Source: Mesorhizobium japonicum MAFF 303099
Lineage (GTDB): Bacteria; Pseudomonadota; Alphaproteobacteria; Rhizobiales; Rhizobiaceae
Assembly: GCF_000009625.1 (NCBI RefSeq)
Contig: NC_002678.2
Span: 3,814,001-3,878,000, forward strand
DNA length: 64,000 nt
Reading direction: 5' to 3'
In this document: positions 8,553-16,900 of the stretch, one piece after another
Position numbering within the stretch: position 1 is the stretch's first letter
Layout: each line of letters opens with the position of its first letter
Notes under the pieces: model-generated
What the model was told of the DNA's origin: nothing
Database searches by the model: none
The model's input: only the letters and a program-made list of their open reading frames with translations
Program-made: the position numbers and the translations under genes

Positions 8553-8747
8553 GTGATCCCGAACCCGAACTTTGACGCGACCGCCAAGGCCGATGTTCTG
8601 ACCCAGGAACTCGCCGATTCCAGGCGGCGCATCCGCCAGACCGAGATCGCACTTAAACGCTCAGAACAAATGCTGGCCGAGAATATCGCCCGGTCCCGCA
8701 GGATACGCGTCGCGGTCGACGCCGCCGACAGTTTGGTGAAGAGGTGA
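8553..8747 (+). CDS. small hypothetical coiled-coil protein
   Basis: 64 residues from GTG 8553 (GCGAGG 8-9 bases upstream). The middle is a charged, heptad-like helix (LTQELADSRRRIRQTEIALK) and the protein lacks a signal peptide or membrane segment. I do not recognise a family. Natural-looking composition and a plausible ribosome-binding site support it being real. Confidence 0.5.
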   Translation: MIPNPNFDATAKADVLTQELADSRRRIRQTEIALKRSEQMLAENIARSRRIRVAVDAADSLVKR

Positions 8748-9107
8748 ACGAAGCCGACTTCTCATTCGTCGCGCCCTTCCGGCCAGCGGCGCCACCACTC
8801 CCGCTCCAGAACCGTGGCCACCAGCGCTTTCGGCTTACCCGTGCAATGTTGCGCCGTAGAAACCGCAAGGCACACATGGTGAAAGCCTGCTCTGCGCCGT
8901 AATTTTCATCGAAAGTGTGCTCGCGCTGGCGGGTCAACCAATCGTTCGACGCCGGTGCCAACTGGAGAATACCGGCAGCAATGTCGGGTTCGAATGTGAA
9001 CTGAACAGTCACGTGCTGCGCAAGTGGACGGCTCGGAGCCAGTGCCCCCAGAGTGCCCCCGAGGTTTCGGCTATTCTTGGCCATCCACCTCAAGCCTTTG
9101 GAAATAT
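8748..9107. other. tRNA-flanking region with no recognisable gene
   Basis: No gene can be supported. A minus-strand open frame (8653-9093) begins just beyond the tRNA 3' end but matches nothing I know. A short tandem repeat AGTGCCCCC-AG-AGTGCCCCC lies at about 9042-9061. Regions immediately 3' of tRNA genes are common integration sites, so this could be a degraded element, but no integrase motifs are visible. Confidence 0.4.
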
Positions 9108-9184
9108 TGGCGCGCCCGAAGAGATTCGAACTCCTGACCCCCAGATTCGTAGTCTGGTGCTCTATCCAGCTGAGCTACGGGCGC
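9108..9184 (-). tRNA. tRNA-Arg (anticodon ACG)
   Basis: 77 nt including an encoded CCA. The acceptor stem GCGCCCG/CGGGCGC, D-arm GCTC...GAGC, anticodon stem CCAGA/TCTGG with loop CTACGAA (anticodon ACG, read as ICG after A34 deamination) and a T-arm with TTCGAAT all fold. It reads CGU/CGC/CGA codons. Confidence 0.97.
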
Positions 9185-9461
9185 GCACTGGGCCATGTTT
9201 TCAATGGCCCCGCGATCCGATCCCAGGGACCGGCCGCGAATGTGTGCAGTTCCCTAACGACTGAATTTGCGAAAAGCAAGCCGATCCGGCAAAAGTTTTG
9301 TCGCGAGTGCGTCATCTGGGGATGGCGACCCGGATCCCAGGGCTTTGAAGCTGCCGCGAAGCAGGTCTCGTTCAGGCCGAGCGGGGAAAAAGTCTCGGCA
9401 AAGGTCTTGGAAAGCGTGCGGACCGAAGGGTAGAGCCCTTGGGAAAATTGCACCGAGGCCG

Positions 9462-10949
9462 TCACGCCGGGCGGCGCAGACTGCCGCGGGCCTGGTCGAG
9501 CCGCACCGGTTGGTCGGGGATGGTGACGGCGAAAGTGGTGCGCCCGCCAATCGATTCGACCAGTTCCACCGTGCCGCCATGCGCTCGGATCAGTTCGTGG
9601 GCGATCGCCAGGCCAAGGCCGGTGCCGCCGCTGCGCGCCGAGCCGCGGAACGCCGCGAACAAGTTTTCGCGCGCCTTCGGCGGCAGGCCGGGGCCGGTAT
9701 CGGTGACGGCGATGCGGCTGACGCTGCCCATGCGCTCGGCGGATACGGCGAGCCGCCGTACCACCGCGCTCTCTGTGTCGGCCGCCATCGCTTGCACCGA
9801 GTTGCGGCACAGATTGGTGAGCACCCTAAACAGCTGGTCGGAATCGGCGTCCACCTCGAAAGCCGTCTCGACGGCGTTGATGAACTCGATGCCTTCCTCG
9901 ATGTCGAGCAGACCGTGCACGTCCTCGACCAGCTGGCGCAGCCGCACCCGGCGGCGCGAAGGCGGCGGCTCCTGCGTGCGGCCATAGTGAAGCACGCCTT
10001 CGGAATAGGAGACGGCGCGGTCGAGCGCCCGCAAAAGCTTCGGCGCAAAGGCCTGCACGGTCGGGTCCCTGACCTGGCGCAGGCGGTCCGACATCAGCTG
10101 CGCCGAGGCCAGGATGTTGCGCATGTCATGGTTGATCTTGGAGACCGCCAGGCCGAGATCGGCAAGGTGTTTCTGCTCGGAAAGCATCTTTTGCAGCCGC
10201 TCCTGCATCTGCGACAGCTCGCGTTCGGCAACGCCGATTTCATCGGAGCGGGCGGCGGGACGGATGATGCGCCCGGGGTCGTCGGGCGCTTCGGAGAAGG
10301 ACAGCATCGAGCGCGTCATGGTGCGGATCGGCCCGATCATGATCAGGTCGATCGCGGCATAGACCAGCATGGCGGTGAACAGCGAGATCAGCAGCGACAC
10401 GAAGGCGACATTGCGCGAATAGATGAGCATGGCCTTGCGCAGCGAGTAATCCGGCATGATCAGCTCGAATTCCTTGTCGCTGTCGCCGACCGGTCCGAAG
10501 ACGCGCAGCATCCGGTCGCCGCCGAAGAACAGCGTGTCGAGCGCGCCGGTCATGCCTTTGATCATGCCGACGCTGGCGAGGTCGATATGCTCGTCGACCT
10601 GCGGCGGCATGTCCGCCACCACCAGAAGCCGCGAGACGCCGCCATCGCGCACCGCGATCGCCTTGGCGCCGATCGCCATCAGCACGTCATTCTGGGCCGT
10701 GCGCGACAGCGAGGTCGACTCGCCCTGCACCAGCACGATCGACACGGCCGCCGCCGTGCTCAGCCGTTCCTTGAGCCAGCTCAGCCGGTAGCTGGCGATC
10801 CAGGGCAGGAAGATGAGCACTTCGGCCAGAAGCACGAAAACGATGGTCAGCAGCAGCAGTTTCGTCGACAGGCCGCGCGACAAGGGCACCGTGCGGACGG
10901 CGGCGGGCGCCGTTCCGTTCCCTTCCCCCGCTTGGCTGGTTTCGCTCAT
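9462..10949 (-). CDS. membrane sensor histidine kinase
   Basis: 495 residues. TM1 is at ~30-52 (LLLLTIVFVLLAEVLIFLPWI), followed by a ~135-residue periplasmic sensor region, TM2 at ~190-215 (VSLLISLFTAMLVYAAIDLIM), a HAMP-like linker, and an H-box KINHDMRNILASAQLM with the phospho-histidine near residue 273. The ATPase domain has the N-box LCRNSVQAM, G1 DTGPGLP and G2 GGTGLGLAIAHEL. The H-box variant (HDMRN) matches a conserved rhizobial orphan kinase group. No response-regulator gene is adjacent, so its partner must be elsewhere. Confidence 0.92.
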   Translation of the reverse strand: MSETSQAGEGNGTAPAAVRTVPLSRGLSTKLLLLTIVFVLLAEVLIFLPWIASYRLSWLKERLSTAAAVSIVLVQGESTSLSRTAQNDVLMAIGAKAIAVRDGGVSRLLVVADMPPQVDEHIDLASVGMIKGMTGALDTLFFGGDRMLRVFGPVGDSDKEFELIMPDYSLRKAMLIYSRNVAFVSLLISLFTAMLVYAAIDLIMIGPIRTMTRSMLSFSEAPDDPGRIIRPAARSDEIGVAERELSQMQERLQKMLSEQKHLADLGLAVSKINHDMRNILASAQLMSDRLRQVRDPTVQAFAPKLLRALDRAVSYSEGVLHYGRTQEPPPSRRRVRLRQLVEDVHGLLDIEEGIEFINAVETAFEVDADSDQLFRVLTNLCRNSVQAMAADTESAVVRRLAVSAERMGSVSRIAVTDTGPGLPPKARENLFAAFRGSARSGGTGLGLAIAHELIRAHGGTVELVESIGGRTTFAVTIPDQPVRLDQARGSLRRPA

Positions 10950-11079
10950 GCGACCCTGTCTTCACAATCACTTGATCGGCCAAGATTAGGCGATTACGGC
11001 ATTTTTGCCAATTTCATCCTTTGGCCGGAACATTAAATTACCGTCATAAAGCCGGCGTCCATGTCGCGCCGACGCCGGA

Positions 11080-11108
11080 TTGACTTCCAAAACCCTTCTT
11101 TCTATAAG
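11080..11108 (+). promoter_or_regulatory. sigma-70-type promoter of rpmH-rnpA-yidC
   Basis: TTGACT (11080-11085) and TATAAG (11103-11108) are separated by exactly 17 bases, a near-consensus vegetative promoter. It would give a leader of about 115 bases before rpmH. Confidence 0.75.
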
Positions 11109-11229
11109 CCCGCTCACGCTCGGGCCACTCGTCCCGGCGCGGTTTCGATCGCGCCAAAGCCGGCCCGGCAAAGCTCCTGTTACAGAGTGACAGAATCAAG
11201 AAGGGCCGCACCCCGCGGTATTAAAACAA

Positions 11230-11364
11230 ATGAAGCGTACCTACCAACCGTCCAAACTCGTCCGCAAACGCCGGCACGGTTTCCGTGCCCGCATGGCCAC
11301 CAAGGGTGGTCGTGGCGTCGTCGCAGCTCGCCGCAACCGCGGCCGCAAGCGGCTTAGCGCCTAA
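11230..11364 (+). CDS. rpmH: 50S ribosomal protein L34
   Basis: 44 residues, the usual bacterial length, starting [18 protein letters not shown] and ending in the [14 protein letters not shown] basic tail. L34 binds the large ribosomal subunit near 23S rRNA domain III. It is followed after 14 bases by rnpA and then yidC, the conserved order of bacterial genomes. Confidence 0.98.
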   Translation: MKRTYQPSKLVRKRRHGFRARMATKGGRGVVAARRNRGRKRLSA

Positions 11365-11378
11365 GCGAGACGATATCG

Positions 11379-11732
11379 TTGCCCGCAACCGGCAAGCCAG
11401 TGGGGCAAAATCCCAAGCGGCTTCTGAAACGCGCGGAATTCCTGGCCGTCCGTCGTGGTGAAAAGCGACGCGGACGGTTTTTCCTTGTCGAGGTCCTCGA
11501 CCGCGGCGATGGCGGGGTGCCGCGCGTCGGCTACACCGTCACCAAGAAGGTCGGCAACGCTGTTGTGCGCAACCGCGTCAGGCGGCGGCTGAAAGAAGCC
11601 GTCCGCGTCCATGCTGCAGATGACATGGTGCCCGGCAATGATTATGTCATCGTCGGGCGCGATGATGCGCTGCGCGCCCCCTTCGGCCAGTTGAAGGCCG
11701 AACTCTCCCGCCGATTTCGCGGAACACGATAG
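11379..11732 (+). CDS. rnpA: ribonuclease P protein component
   Basis: 117 residues. The RNase P protein subunit assists the catalytic RNA in 5' maturation of tRNA precursors. The family signature is the RNR region [19 protein letters not shown], preceded by [24 protein letters not shown] is the usual N-terminus. The start is non-canonical: TTG at 11379, or GTG at 11400 seven codons later; no ATG is available upstream of the domain. The gene sits between rpmH and yidC. Confidence 0.96.
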   Translation: MPATGKPVGQNPKRLLKRAEFLAVRRGEKRRGRFFLVEVLDRGDGGVPRVGYTVTKKVGNAVVRNRVRRRLKEAVRVHAADDMVPGNDYVIVGRDDALRAPFGQLKAELSRRFRGTR

Positions 11733-11746
11733 GCCAAGGGCTCTCG

Positions 11747-13558
11747 ATGGAAAACAACCGGAACTTCTTCATCACCATCGCGCTGTCGGTGCTGATCCTG
11801 GCGGTATGGCAATATTTTTATGTCTTGCCGCGCAGCGAAGCCCAGCGCGAGGCCGCCCGCGTCGAGCAGCAGCGCGTCGAGGAGCAGAAGAAGGCGGCCG
11901 AGGCCGCCAATCCGGGTGCTGGAACACCGGCTCCGGCGCCGGGCACCATTCCCAACGCGCCCGGCGGTGACACCGTCACCGTGGCCGGCCGCGATCAGGC
12001 GCTGGCCGCTTCCAAGCGCGTCAAGATCGACACGCCGAGCCTCGAGGGCTCGATCAACCTGACCGGCGCGCGCCTCGACGACCTTAAGCTCAAGCACTAC
12101 ACCGAGACCGTCGACAAGAATTCGCCCGAGATCGAACTGCTCAACCCGCAGGCTTTGCCCACCGGCTATTTCGCCGAGATCGGCTTCGTCGGCAACGACA
12201 AGACCGGCGCGGTGCCGGGCGCTGAAACGGTGTGGAATGTCGACGGCAATCCGACGCTGAGCCCGTCGACGCCGGTCACGCTGACCTACACCAACGACAA
12301 GGGCCTGACCTTCAAGCGCACCTTCTCCGTCGACGCCAACTACATGTTCACGGTGTCGGACACGGTGCAGAATTCCGGCTCGAGCGCGGTTTCGCTGTTC
12401 AATTACGGCCGCGTCACCCGCTACGACAAGCCGGCCGTCGCCAGCACCTATGTGCTGCATGAGGGCCTGATCGGCTTCACTGGCACCGAAGGCCTGCAGG
12501 AACACAAATACGCGTCCATCGAGAAGGACAAGCAGTACCAGCCCGGCAAGGCGACCGATGGCTGGCTCGGCATCACCGACAAGTATTGGGCCGTCACGCT
12601 GGTGCCGACCGAGAAGCAGCCGTTCCAGCCGCGCTATGCCTTTTTCGAGGATGGCCGCCACCGCTACCAGTCCGACTTCCTGACCGACGCGATCAATGTC
12701 GAGGCCGGCCAGTCGGCGACCGTCGAGACCGAGGTCTTCGCCGGCGCCAAGGAAGTCGCCAAGATCAACGCCTATGCCGAAGACCGCCACATCAAGCGGT
12801 TCGACCTTCTGATCGACTGGGGCTGGTTCCATTTCATCACCAAGCCGATGTTCTGGCTGATCGACACGCTCTACAAATTCCTCGGCAATTTCGGCCTGGC
12901 GATCCTCGCCACCACCGTCATCGTCAAGGCCCTCTTCTTCCCGCTTGCCAACAAGTCCTACGCGTCGATGGCGAACATGAAGAAGGTGCAGCCCAAGATG
13001 CTGGAGATCCGCGAGAAATACGCGGACGACAAGATGAAGCAGCAGCAGGCGATGATGGAGCTGTACAAGACCGAGAAGATCAATCCGCTTGCCGGCTGCT
13101 GGCCGGTGGCGCTGCAGATCCCGGTCTTCTTCTCGCTCTACAAGGTGCTCTACATCACCATCGAGATGCGCCACGCGCCGTTCTTCGGCTGGATCCAGGA
13201 TCTGGCGGCGCCCGATCCGACGTCGCTGTTCAACCTGTTCGGCCTGATCCCGGTGACGCTGCCGCACATGCTGATGATCGGTGTCTGGCCGCTGATCATG
13301 GGCGTCACCATGTTCCTGCAGATGCGCATGAACCCGACGCCGCCGGATCCGACCCAGGCCGCGATCTTCACCTGGATGCCTGTCATCTTCACCTTCATGA
13401 TGGCGGGCTTCCCGGCCGGCCTGGTCATCTACTGGGCCTGGAACAACATGCTGTCGATCCTGCAGCAAGGCGTGATCATGAAGCGCCAGGGCGCCAAGAT
13501 CGAACTATGGGACAATCTGATGGCCCTGTTCAAAAAGAAACCGTCACCGGCGGAATAG
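11747..13558 (+). CDS. yidC: membrane protein insertase YidC
   Basis: 603 residues. An N-terminal membrane anchor (residues ~5-22, FFITIALSVLILAVWQYF) is followed by a linker rich in A/P/E, a large periplasmic beta domain (~80-345), and the conserved Oxa1 core (~360-590) with five membrane segments: NFGLAILATTVIVKALFFPL, the cytoplasmic KMKQQQAMMELYKTEKINP loop, GCWPVALQIPVFFSLYKVL and FTFMMAGFPAGLVIYWAWNN. It inserts inner-membrane proteins alone or with SecYEG. It starts 14 bases after rnpA, and an intrinsic terminator follows the stop. Confidence 0.98.
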   Translation: MENNRNFFITIALSVLILAVWQYFYVLPRSEAQREAARVEQQRVEEQKKAAEAANPGAGTPAPAPGTIPNAPGGDTVTVAGRDQALAASKRVKIDTPSLEGSINLTGARLDDLKLKHYTETVDKNSPEIELLNPQALPTGYFAEIGFVGNDKTGAVPGAETVWNVDGNPTLSPSTPVTLTYTNDKGLTFKRTFSVDANYMFTVSDTVQNSGSSAVSLFNYGRVTRYDKPAVASTYVLHEGLIGFTGTEGLQEHKYASIEKDKQYQPGKATDGWLGITDKYWAVTLVPTEKQPFQPRYAFFEDGRHRYQSDFLTDAINVEAGQSATVETEVFAGAKEVAKINAYAEDRHIKRFDLLIDWGWFHFITKPMFWLIDTLYKFLGNFGLAILATTVIVKALFFPLANKSYASMANMKKVQPKMLEIREKYADDKMKQQQAMMELYKTEKINPLAGCWPVALQIPVFFSLYKVLYITIEMRHAPFFGWIQDLAAPDPTSLFNLFGLIPVTLPHMLMIGVWPLIMGVTMFLQMRMNPTPPDPTQAAIFTWMPVIFTFMMAGFPAGLVIYWAWNNMLSILQQGVIMKRQGAKIELWDNLMALFKKKPSPAE

Positions 13559-13572
13559 AAACTCCTCTCTCG

Positions 13573-13602
13573 AAAAAGCCCGGTTCGTCCGGGCTTTTTC
13601 TT
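13573..13602 (+). terminator. intrinsic terminator after yidC
   Basis: An 11-bp perfect stem, AAAAAGCCCGG (13573-13583) and CCGGGCTTTTT (13589-13599), with loop TTCGT and a T-rich tail ends the rpmH-rnpA-yidC operon. Confidence 0.9.
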
Positions 13603-13722
13603 TGGGCGGATATTCGTTCACGTTCCCGTGATCGGCGAAACTAGCGCGCCGGCAGCGGCGTGACTGCGGGTGCATTTCCAAGGCTATCAATTCCGATCAG
13701 CCCTCACCCGGAGGAAGACCAC

Positions 13723-14283
13723 ATGCGCTTGCCGTCATTCAGGATCATCGCCATTTCCGCCCTCGTCACCGGCGTGGCGATCGCCACCCCCGCCTACGCC
13801 AAGAACCCTGTTGTCGGCGGCGCGCCGATGTACACCACCAAGAACATCGTCGAGAATGCCGTCAATTCGAAGGATCACACGACGCTGGTCGCTGCCGTCA
13901 AGGCCGCCGCCCTGGTCGACACGCTGCAGGGCGCCGGCCCGTTCACCGTCTTCGCACCGACCAACGAGGCCTTCGCGGCACTGCCGGCCGGCACGGTCGA
14001 CACGCTGCTCAAGCCCGAGAACAAGGACAAGCTCACCAAGGTGCTGACCGCGCATGTCGTGGCCGGCAAGATTTCAGGCGCCGAGATGATGAAGCAGGCC
14101 AAGGCGATGGGCGGCAAATACGAGATGAAGACCGTCTCCGGCGACACGCTCACCGCCGAGGTCAAGAAGGGCAAGCTTTACATCATGGATGAGTCCGGCG
14201 GCGAGGCGAAGGTGACCATCGCCGACGTCAACCAGTCGAACGGCGTCATCCATGTCGTCAACAAGGTGCTGTTGCCGAAGTAA
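13723..14283 (+). CDS. exported fasciclin-domain protein (copy 1)
   Basis: 186 residues from ATG 13723, which follows GGAGGA. It has a Sec signal peptide (IIAISALVTGVAIATPAYA) and one fasciclin (FAS1/BIgH3) domain with the [15 protein letters not shown] and NGVIHVVNKVLLP motifs. Such small periplasmic or secreted proteins are usually linked to adhesion or envelope stress; no enzymatic role is known. It is a close paralogue of the protein at 20592-21149, with long identical stretches. Confidence 0.93.
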   Translation: MRLPSFRIIAISALVTGVAIATPAYAKNPVVGGAPMYTTKNIVENAVNSKDHTTLVAAVKAAALVDTLQGAGPFTVFAPTNEAFAALPAGTVDTLLKPENKDKLTKVLTAHVVAGKISGAEMMKQAKAMGGKYEMKTVSGDTLTAEVKKGKLYIMDESGGEAKVTIADVNQSNGVIHVVNKVLLPK

Positions 14284-14746
14284 CGGCTTCCGGTGAAAGG
14301 GGCAGTGGCAGGTCGTTGGGGCTTTCTCGGTCTGCCATCCCCGCCTCATGACGAGGTGCCATGTTTCTTGGGGAAGTCGTTTTCGGCGAGGCCGGGGTCC
14401 TGTAGTCCCTCGCAGGGCCCCGGTTTCTTTTTGCGTACCGACGGCTGGGTTTCAGCGATCGAACCTGGACCGCTTCCAGGGCATCACTCACGGCACTGTG
14501 GTCGACCTGGGCCGGCGTGCCTGGCTTGCGCAGCTGCCGCCAGGTGCAGCCAACGTCACCGTCTACCAAGGCGGCGGTTTCGACAGCTGTCAAATCCGAT
14601 CGTGATCTGCCGCGGCGACAAATGAGCCCGGCGCTCACGGAAGACTCGCTCCCCGGCCGATTGGTGCTATAGGGCGGATCACGTTATTTTGACCAGGCGC
14701 CTCCGGTAGCGGATGCGCGGGTCTGCCAATTCCCGGACGAACCGAC
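14284..14746. other. intergenic region between fasciclin copy 1 and a CatB-like acetyltransferase
   Basis: No gene can be supported. It contains a strong terminator hairpin (14392-14432). Downstream of that, an open frame (to 14605) reads THGTVVDLGRRAWLAQLPPG and VTVYQGGGFDSCQ, which has a protein-like feel but no start signal or family I know; it may be a gene remnant. Confidence 0.5.
14392..14432 (+). terminator. intrinsic terminator
   Basis: CCGGGGTCCTG (14392-14402) pairs with CAGGGCCCCGG (14413-14423), with one G-U pair and a 10-base loop, followed by TTTCTTTTT. It lies about 110 bases beyond the fasciclin stop, so it may end that transcript or a short RNA. Confidence 0.7.
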
Positions 14747-15385
14747 ATGGACGGACCCAACCCCAACATCAAGCACCCGATCCCGATGCACACCCGCGTC
14801 GGTTTCCTGAAGCCGCTGGTGACGGAGCCGAACATCGAGATCGGCGACTTCACCTATTACGACGACCCGGACGGACCAGACAAATTCGCGCAGAAATGCG
14901 TGCTGCACCACTACCCCTTCATCGGCGACAAGCTCATCATCGGCAAGTTCTGCGCCATCGCCGAAGGCGCGCGCTTCATCATGAACGGCGCCAACCACGC
15001 AATGTCCGGCTTTTCGACCTATCCGTTCAACATTTTCGGCCATGGCTGGGAAAAGGGCTTCGACCCGGCGACATGGTCGAAGGAGGTGCGCGGCGACACG
15101 GTGGTCGGCAGCGACGTCTGGATCGGCATGGAGGCGGTGATCCTGCCCGGCGTGGAAATCGGCCATGGCGCCATCATCGCCGCCAAATCGGTTGTGACGC
15201 ACGATGTGCCCCCCTATGCCATAGTCGCCGGCAACGCGGCCAAGGTGGTGAAGATGCGTTTCGACGACAGGACGATCAGGCGGTTGCTGGCATTGGCCTG
15301 GTGGCATTGGCCCGTGGACAAGATCGGCCGCAACCTCGATGCCATCAGGGGCGCCAATATCTCTCTTCTGGAGGCAGCAGCTTGA
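14747..15385 (+). CDS. CatB-related O-acetyltransferase (xenobiotic acetyltransferase family)
   Basis: 212 residues with left-handed beta-helix hexapeptide repeats: [18 protein letters not shown], then [31 protein letters not shown] and [12 protein letters not shown]. The loop [12 protein letters not shown] carries the catalytic histidine seen in streptogramin/chloramphenicol (Vat/CatB) acetyltransferases. In rhizobia such genes are chromosomal and the substrate is unknown; resistance should not be assumed. The stop overlaps the start of engB (TTGA), so the two are co-translated. Confidence 0.88.
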   Translation: MDGPNPNIKHPIPMHTRVGFLKPLVTEPNIEIGDFTYYDDPDGPDKFAQKCVLHHYPFIGDKLIIGKFCAIAEGARFIMNGANHAMSGFSTYPFNIFGHGWEKGFDPATWSKEVRGDTVVGSDVWIGMEAVILPGVEIGHGAIIAAKSVVTHDVPPYAIVAGNAAKVVKMRFDDRTIRRLLALAWWHWPVDKIGRNLDAIRGANISLLEAAA

Positions 15386-16041
15386 ACGCTCTGAACAGCA
15401 CTGTGATCACCACCGACCTGTTCACGCGCGGGTGGATCTTCATCCGCGGCGTGCCGGCCATGAAGTTCCTGCCGCCGGAAGGGCCGCCGGAAATCGCCTT
15501 TGCCGGCCGCTCCAATGTCGGCAAATCGTCGCTGATCAACGCGCTGGTCAACCAGAAGGGGCTGGCGCGCACCTCCAACACGCCGGGGCGCACGCAGGAG
15601 CTCAACTATTTCGTGCCGGACGGATTTTCGGGCGAGGGCGCCGACCTGCCGCCGATGGCGCTGGTCGACATGCCGGGCTACGGCTACGCCACCGCGCCCA
15701 AGGAGAAGGTCGACGAGTGGACCAAGCTGGTCTTCGACTATCTCAAGGGCCGGGTGACACTGAAGCGGGTCTATGTCCTGATCGACGCCCGCCACGGCAT
15801 CAAGGCCAAGGACGACGAAGTGCTGTCGCTGCTCGACAAGGCGGCGGTGTCCTACCAGATCGTGCTGACCAAGACCGACAAGATCAAGGTCGCCGGCGTG
15901 CCGCGGCTGATCGAGGAGACGCTGCAGAAGATCAAGAAGCGGCCGGCGGCGTTTCCGTTCGTCCTGGCGACGTCATCGGAAAAGGGCGAGGGACTGGAGG
16001 AATTGCAGGCCGCGATCGTGCTTGCGGCCAATGGCGGCTAG
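15382..16041 (+). CDS. engB: ribosome biogenesis GTPase EngB/YsxC
   Basis: 219 residues. G1 [10 protein letters not shown] (~42), G2 region [14 protein letters not shown]3 DMPGYGYA (~95), G4 TKTD (~162) and G5-like ATSSEKGEG mark the essential YihA/YsxC GTPase that assists 50S assembly. The start is TTG at 15382 overlapping the upstream stop, with GGAGG at 15370-15374. In rhizobia engB normally follows yidC closely; here a fasciclin and an acetyltransferase gene intervene. Its stop overlaps the convergent TetR stop within CTAG. Confidence 0.97.
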   Translation: MNALNSTVITTDLFTRGWIFIRGVPAMKFLPPEGPPEIAFAGRSNVGKSSLINALVNQKGLARTSNTPGRTQELNYFVPDGFSGEGADLPPMALVDMPGYGYATAPKEKVDEWTKLVFDYLKGRVTLKRVYVLIDARHGIKAKDDEVLSLLDKAAVSYQIVLTKTDKIKVAGVPRLIEETLQKIKKRPAAFPFVLATSSEKGEGLEELQAAIVLAANGG

Positions 16042-16772
16042 GCCTTTGCCTCCAGCGCGATCATCTGGTGGCTTTCTTCCTCGGCGAGCTGTTCGGTGCC
16101 GTAGTTCTTCAGGAACATGTCGACGCCCGACCTGACGATGTGGTCGATTTCTTCCTGGCTCGGAGCCTTGGTGCGGTAGGCGAAGATGCACTGCCGGAAG
16201 AGGCCGGCCAGGCACAGTTCGGTGAACTGGTAGGCGGCAAGATCGACATCGTCGATCTTGAGCAGGCCGCGTTCGATGGCGGCATTGAGAAACTTCACCA
16301 CCTTGTCATGGCCGCGTTTGGGGCCGCGTTCGTAAAACCGCGCGCCCATGTCGGGGATCCTGTCGGAGGCGCCGATCACCGTGCGCTGCGCCTGGATGAC
16401 CCTGGCCGAGGTGATCTTCATCGACAGCACCTTGCCGAACTTCACCAGAGTCTGGCGCAGATCGTCGGCGCGGTCGAGCATGTCGTACATATTCTTGAAG
16501 ATGGTGCCGCGCTCTTCCTCGATCAGCGCCTCGAACAGCTCTTCCTTGTTGGCGAAGTAGACATAGATCGTGCCCTTCGACACACCGGCCTCGCGCGTGA
16601 TGTCGTTCATCGAAGCGGCTTCGAAGCCTTTCTCAATGAAGACACGGCGGGCGCCATCGATGATCTGGCTGCGCTTGACCGGATCCTGTCCGGCCGCCGG
16701 CCTGCCACGACGCAGGCTTTCCAGCAGGTCGTCGCATTTATCGGTTTCGACGTCAGGCGTTGTGTCGGCCAT
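16038..16772 (-). CDS. TetR-family repressor of the adjacent EmrAB-type efflux system
   Basis: 244 residues from ATG 16772 (GAGGTG upstream). The HTH is at ~38-80: [20 protein letters not shown], then [20 protein letters not shown]. The C-terminal ligand domain ([18 protein letters not shown] ... [14 protein letters not shown]) is of the type found in regulators of rhizobial RmrAB/EmrAB pumps. It is divergent from emrA, and two GAACC-N4-GGTTC palindromes lie between them, so it very likely represses both itself and the pump. Confidence 0.9.
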   Translation of the reverse strand: MADTTPDVETDKCDDLLESLRRGRPAAGQDPVKRSQIIDGARRVFIEKGFEAASMNDITREAGVSKGTIYVYFANKEELFEALIEEERGTIFKNMYDMLDRADDLRQTLVKFGKVLSMKITSARVIQAQRTVIGASDRIPDMGARFYERGPKRGHDKVVKFLNAAIERGLLKIDDVDLAAYQFTELCLAGLFRQCIFAYRTKAPSQEEIDHIVRSGVDMFLKNYGTEQLAEEESHQMIALEAKA

Positions 16773-16795
16773 AAAAGTCACACCTCGAAAATAAT

Positions 16796-16877
16796 TCGAA
16801 CCAACCGGTTCGATTGCCTCTTGATATGGTCCTCTTTCCACGCTATGTCAACGGCCTGATCGAACCGAACGGTTCAG
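16796..16877. promoter_or_regulatory. pair of palindromic TetR operators
   Basis: Site 1 is TCGAACC-AACC-GGTTCGA (16796-16813, perfect). Site 2 is TCGAACC-GAAC-GGTTCAG (16860-16877, one mismatch). They are 64 bases apart and flank the divergent promoters, site 1 near the repressor gene and site 2 about 25 bases before emrA. Confidence 0.85.
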
Positions 16878-16900
16878 TATTATTACTTTAGAGAGATGTC

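Noticed and set aside
8917..9433. Two plus-strand open frames across the tRNA (8917-9264 and 9053-9433)
   Set aside because: Their recognisable text (EIRTPDPQIRSLVLYPAELR and RFELLTPRFVVWCSIQLSYG) is the standard antisense read-through of a tRNA gene, not protein.
10950..11229. Replication origin next to rpmH-rnpA
   Set aside because: No cluster of DnaA boxes is visible and dnaA is not adjacent; in alphaproteobacteria the origin is usually elsewhere.
11642..13468. A 608-codon open frame antisense to yidC
   Set aside because: Composition is H/R/D/E/Q-rich without any family, exactly what the reverse strand of a GC-rich gene yields. yidC on the other strand is certain.
14348..14605. An 85-codon open frame between fasciclin copy 1 and the acetyltransferase
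   Set aside because: It starts before a strong terminator hairpin and runs through it. Some downstream text looks protein-like, but there is no ribosome-binding site or known family; at most a remnant.
14747..15385. Antibiotic resistance gene (Vat/CatB)
   Set aside because: The fold and catalytic loop fit, but chromosomal rhizobial members next to engB are not known resistance determinants, so only the family is named.
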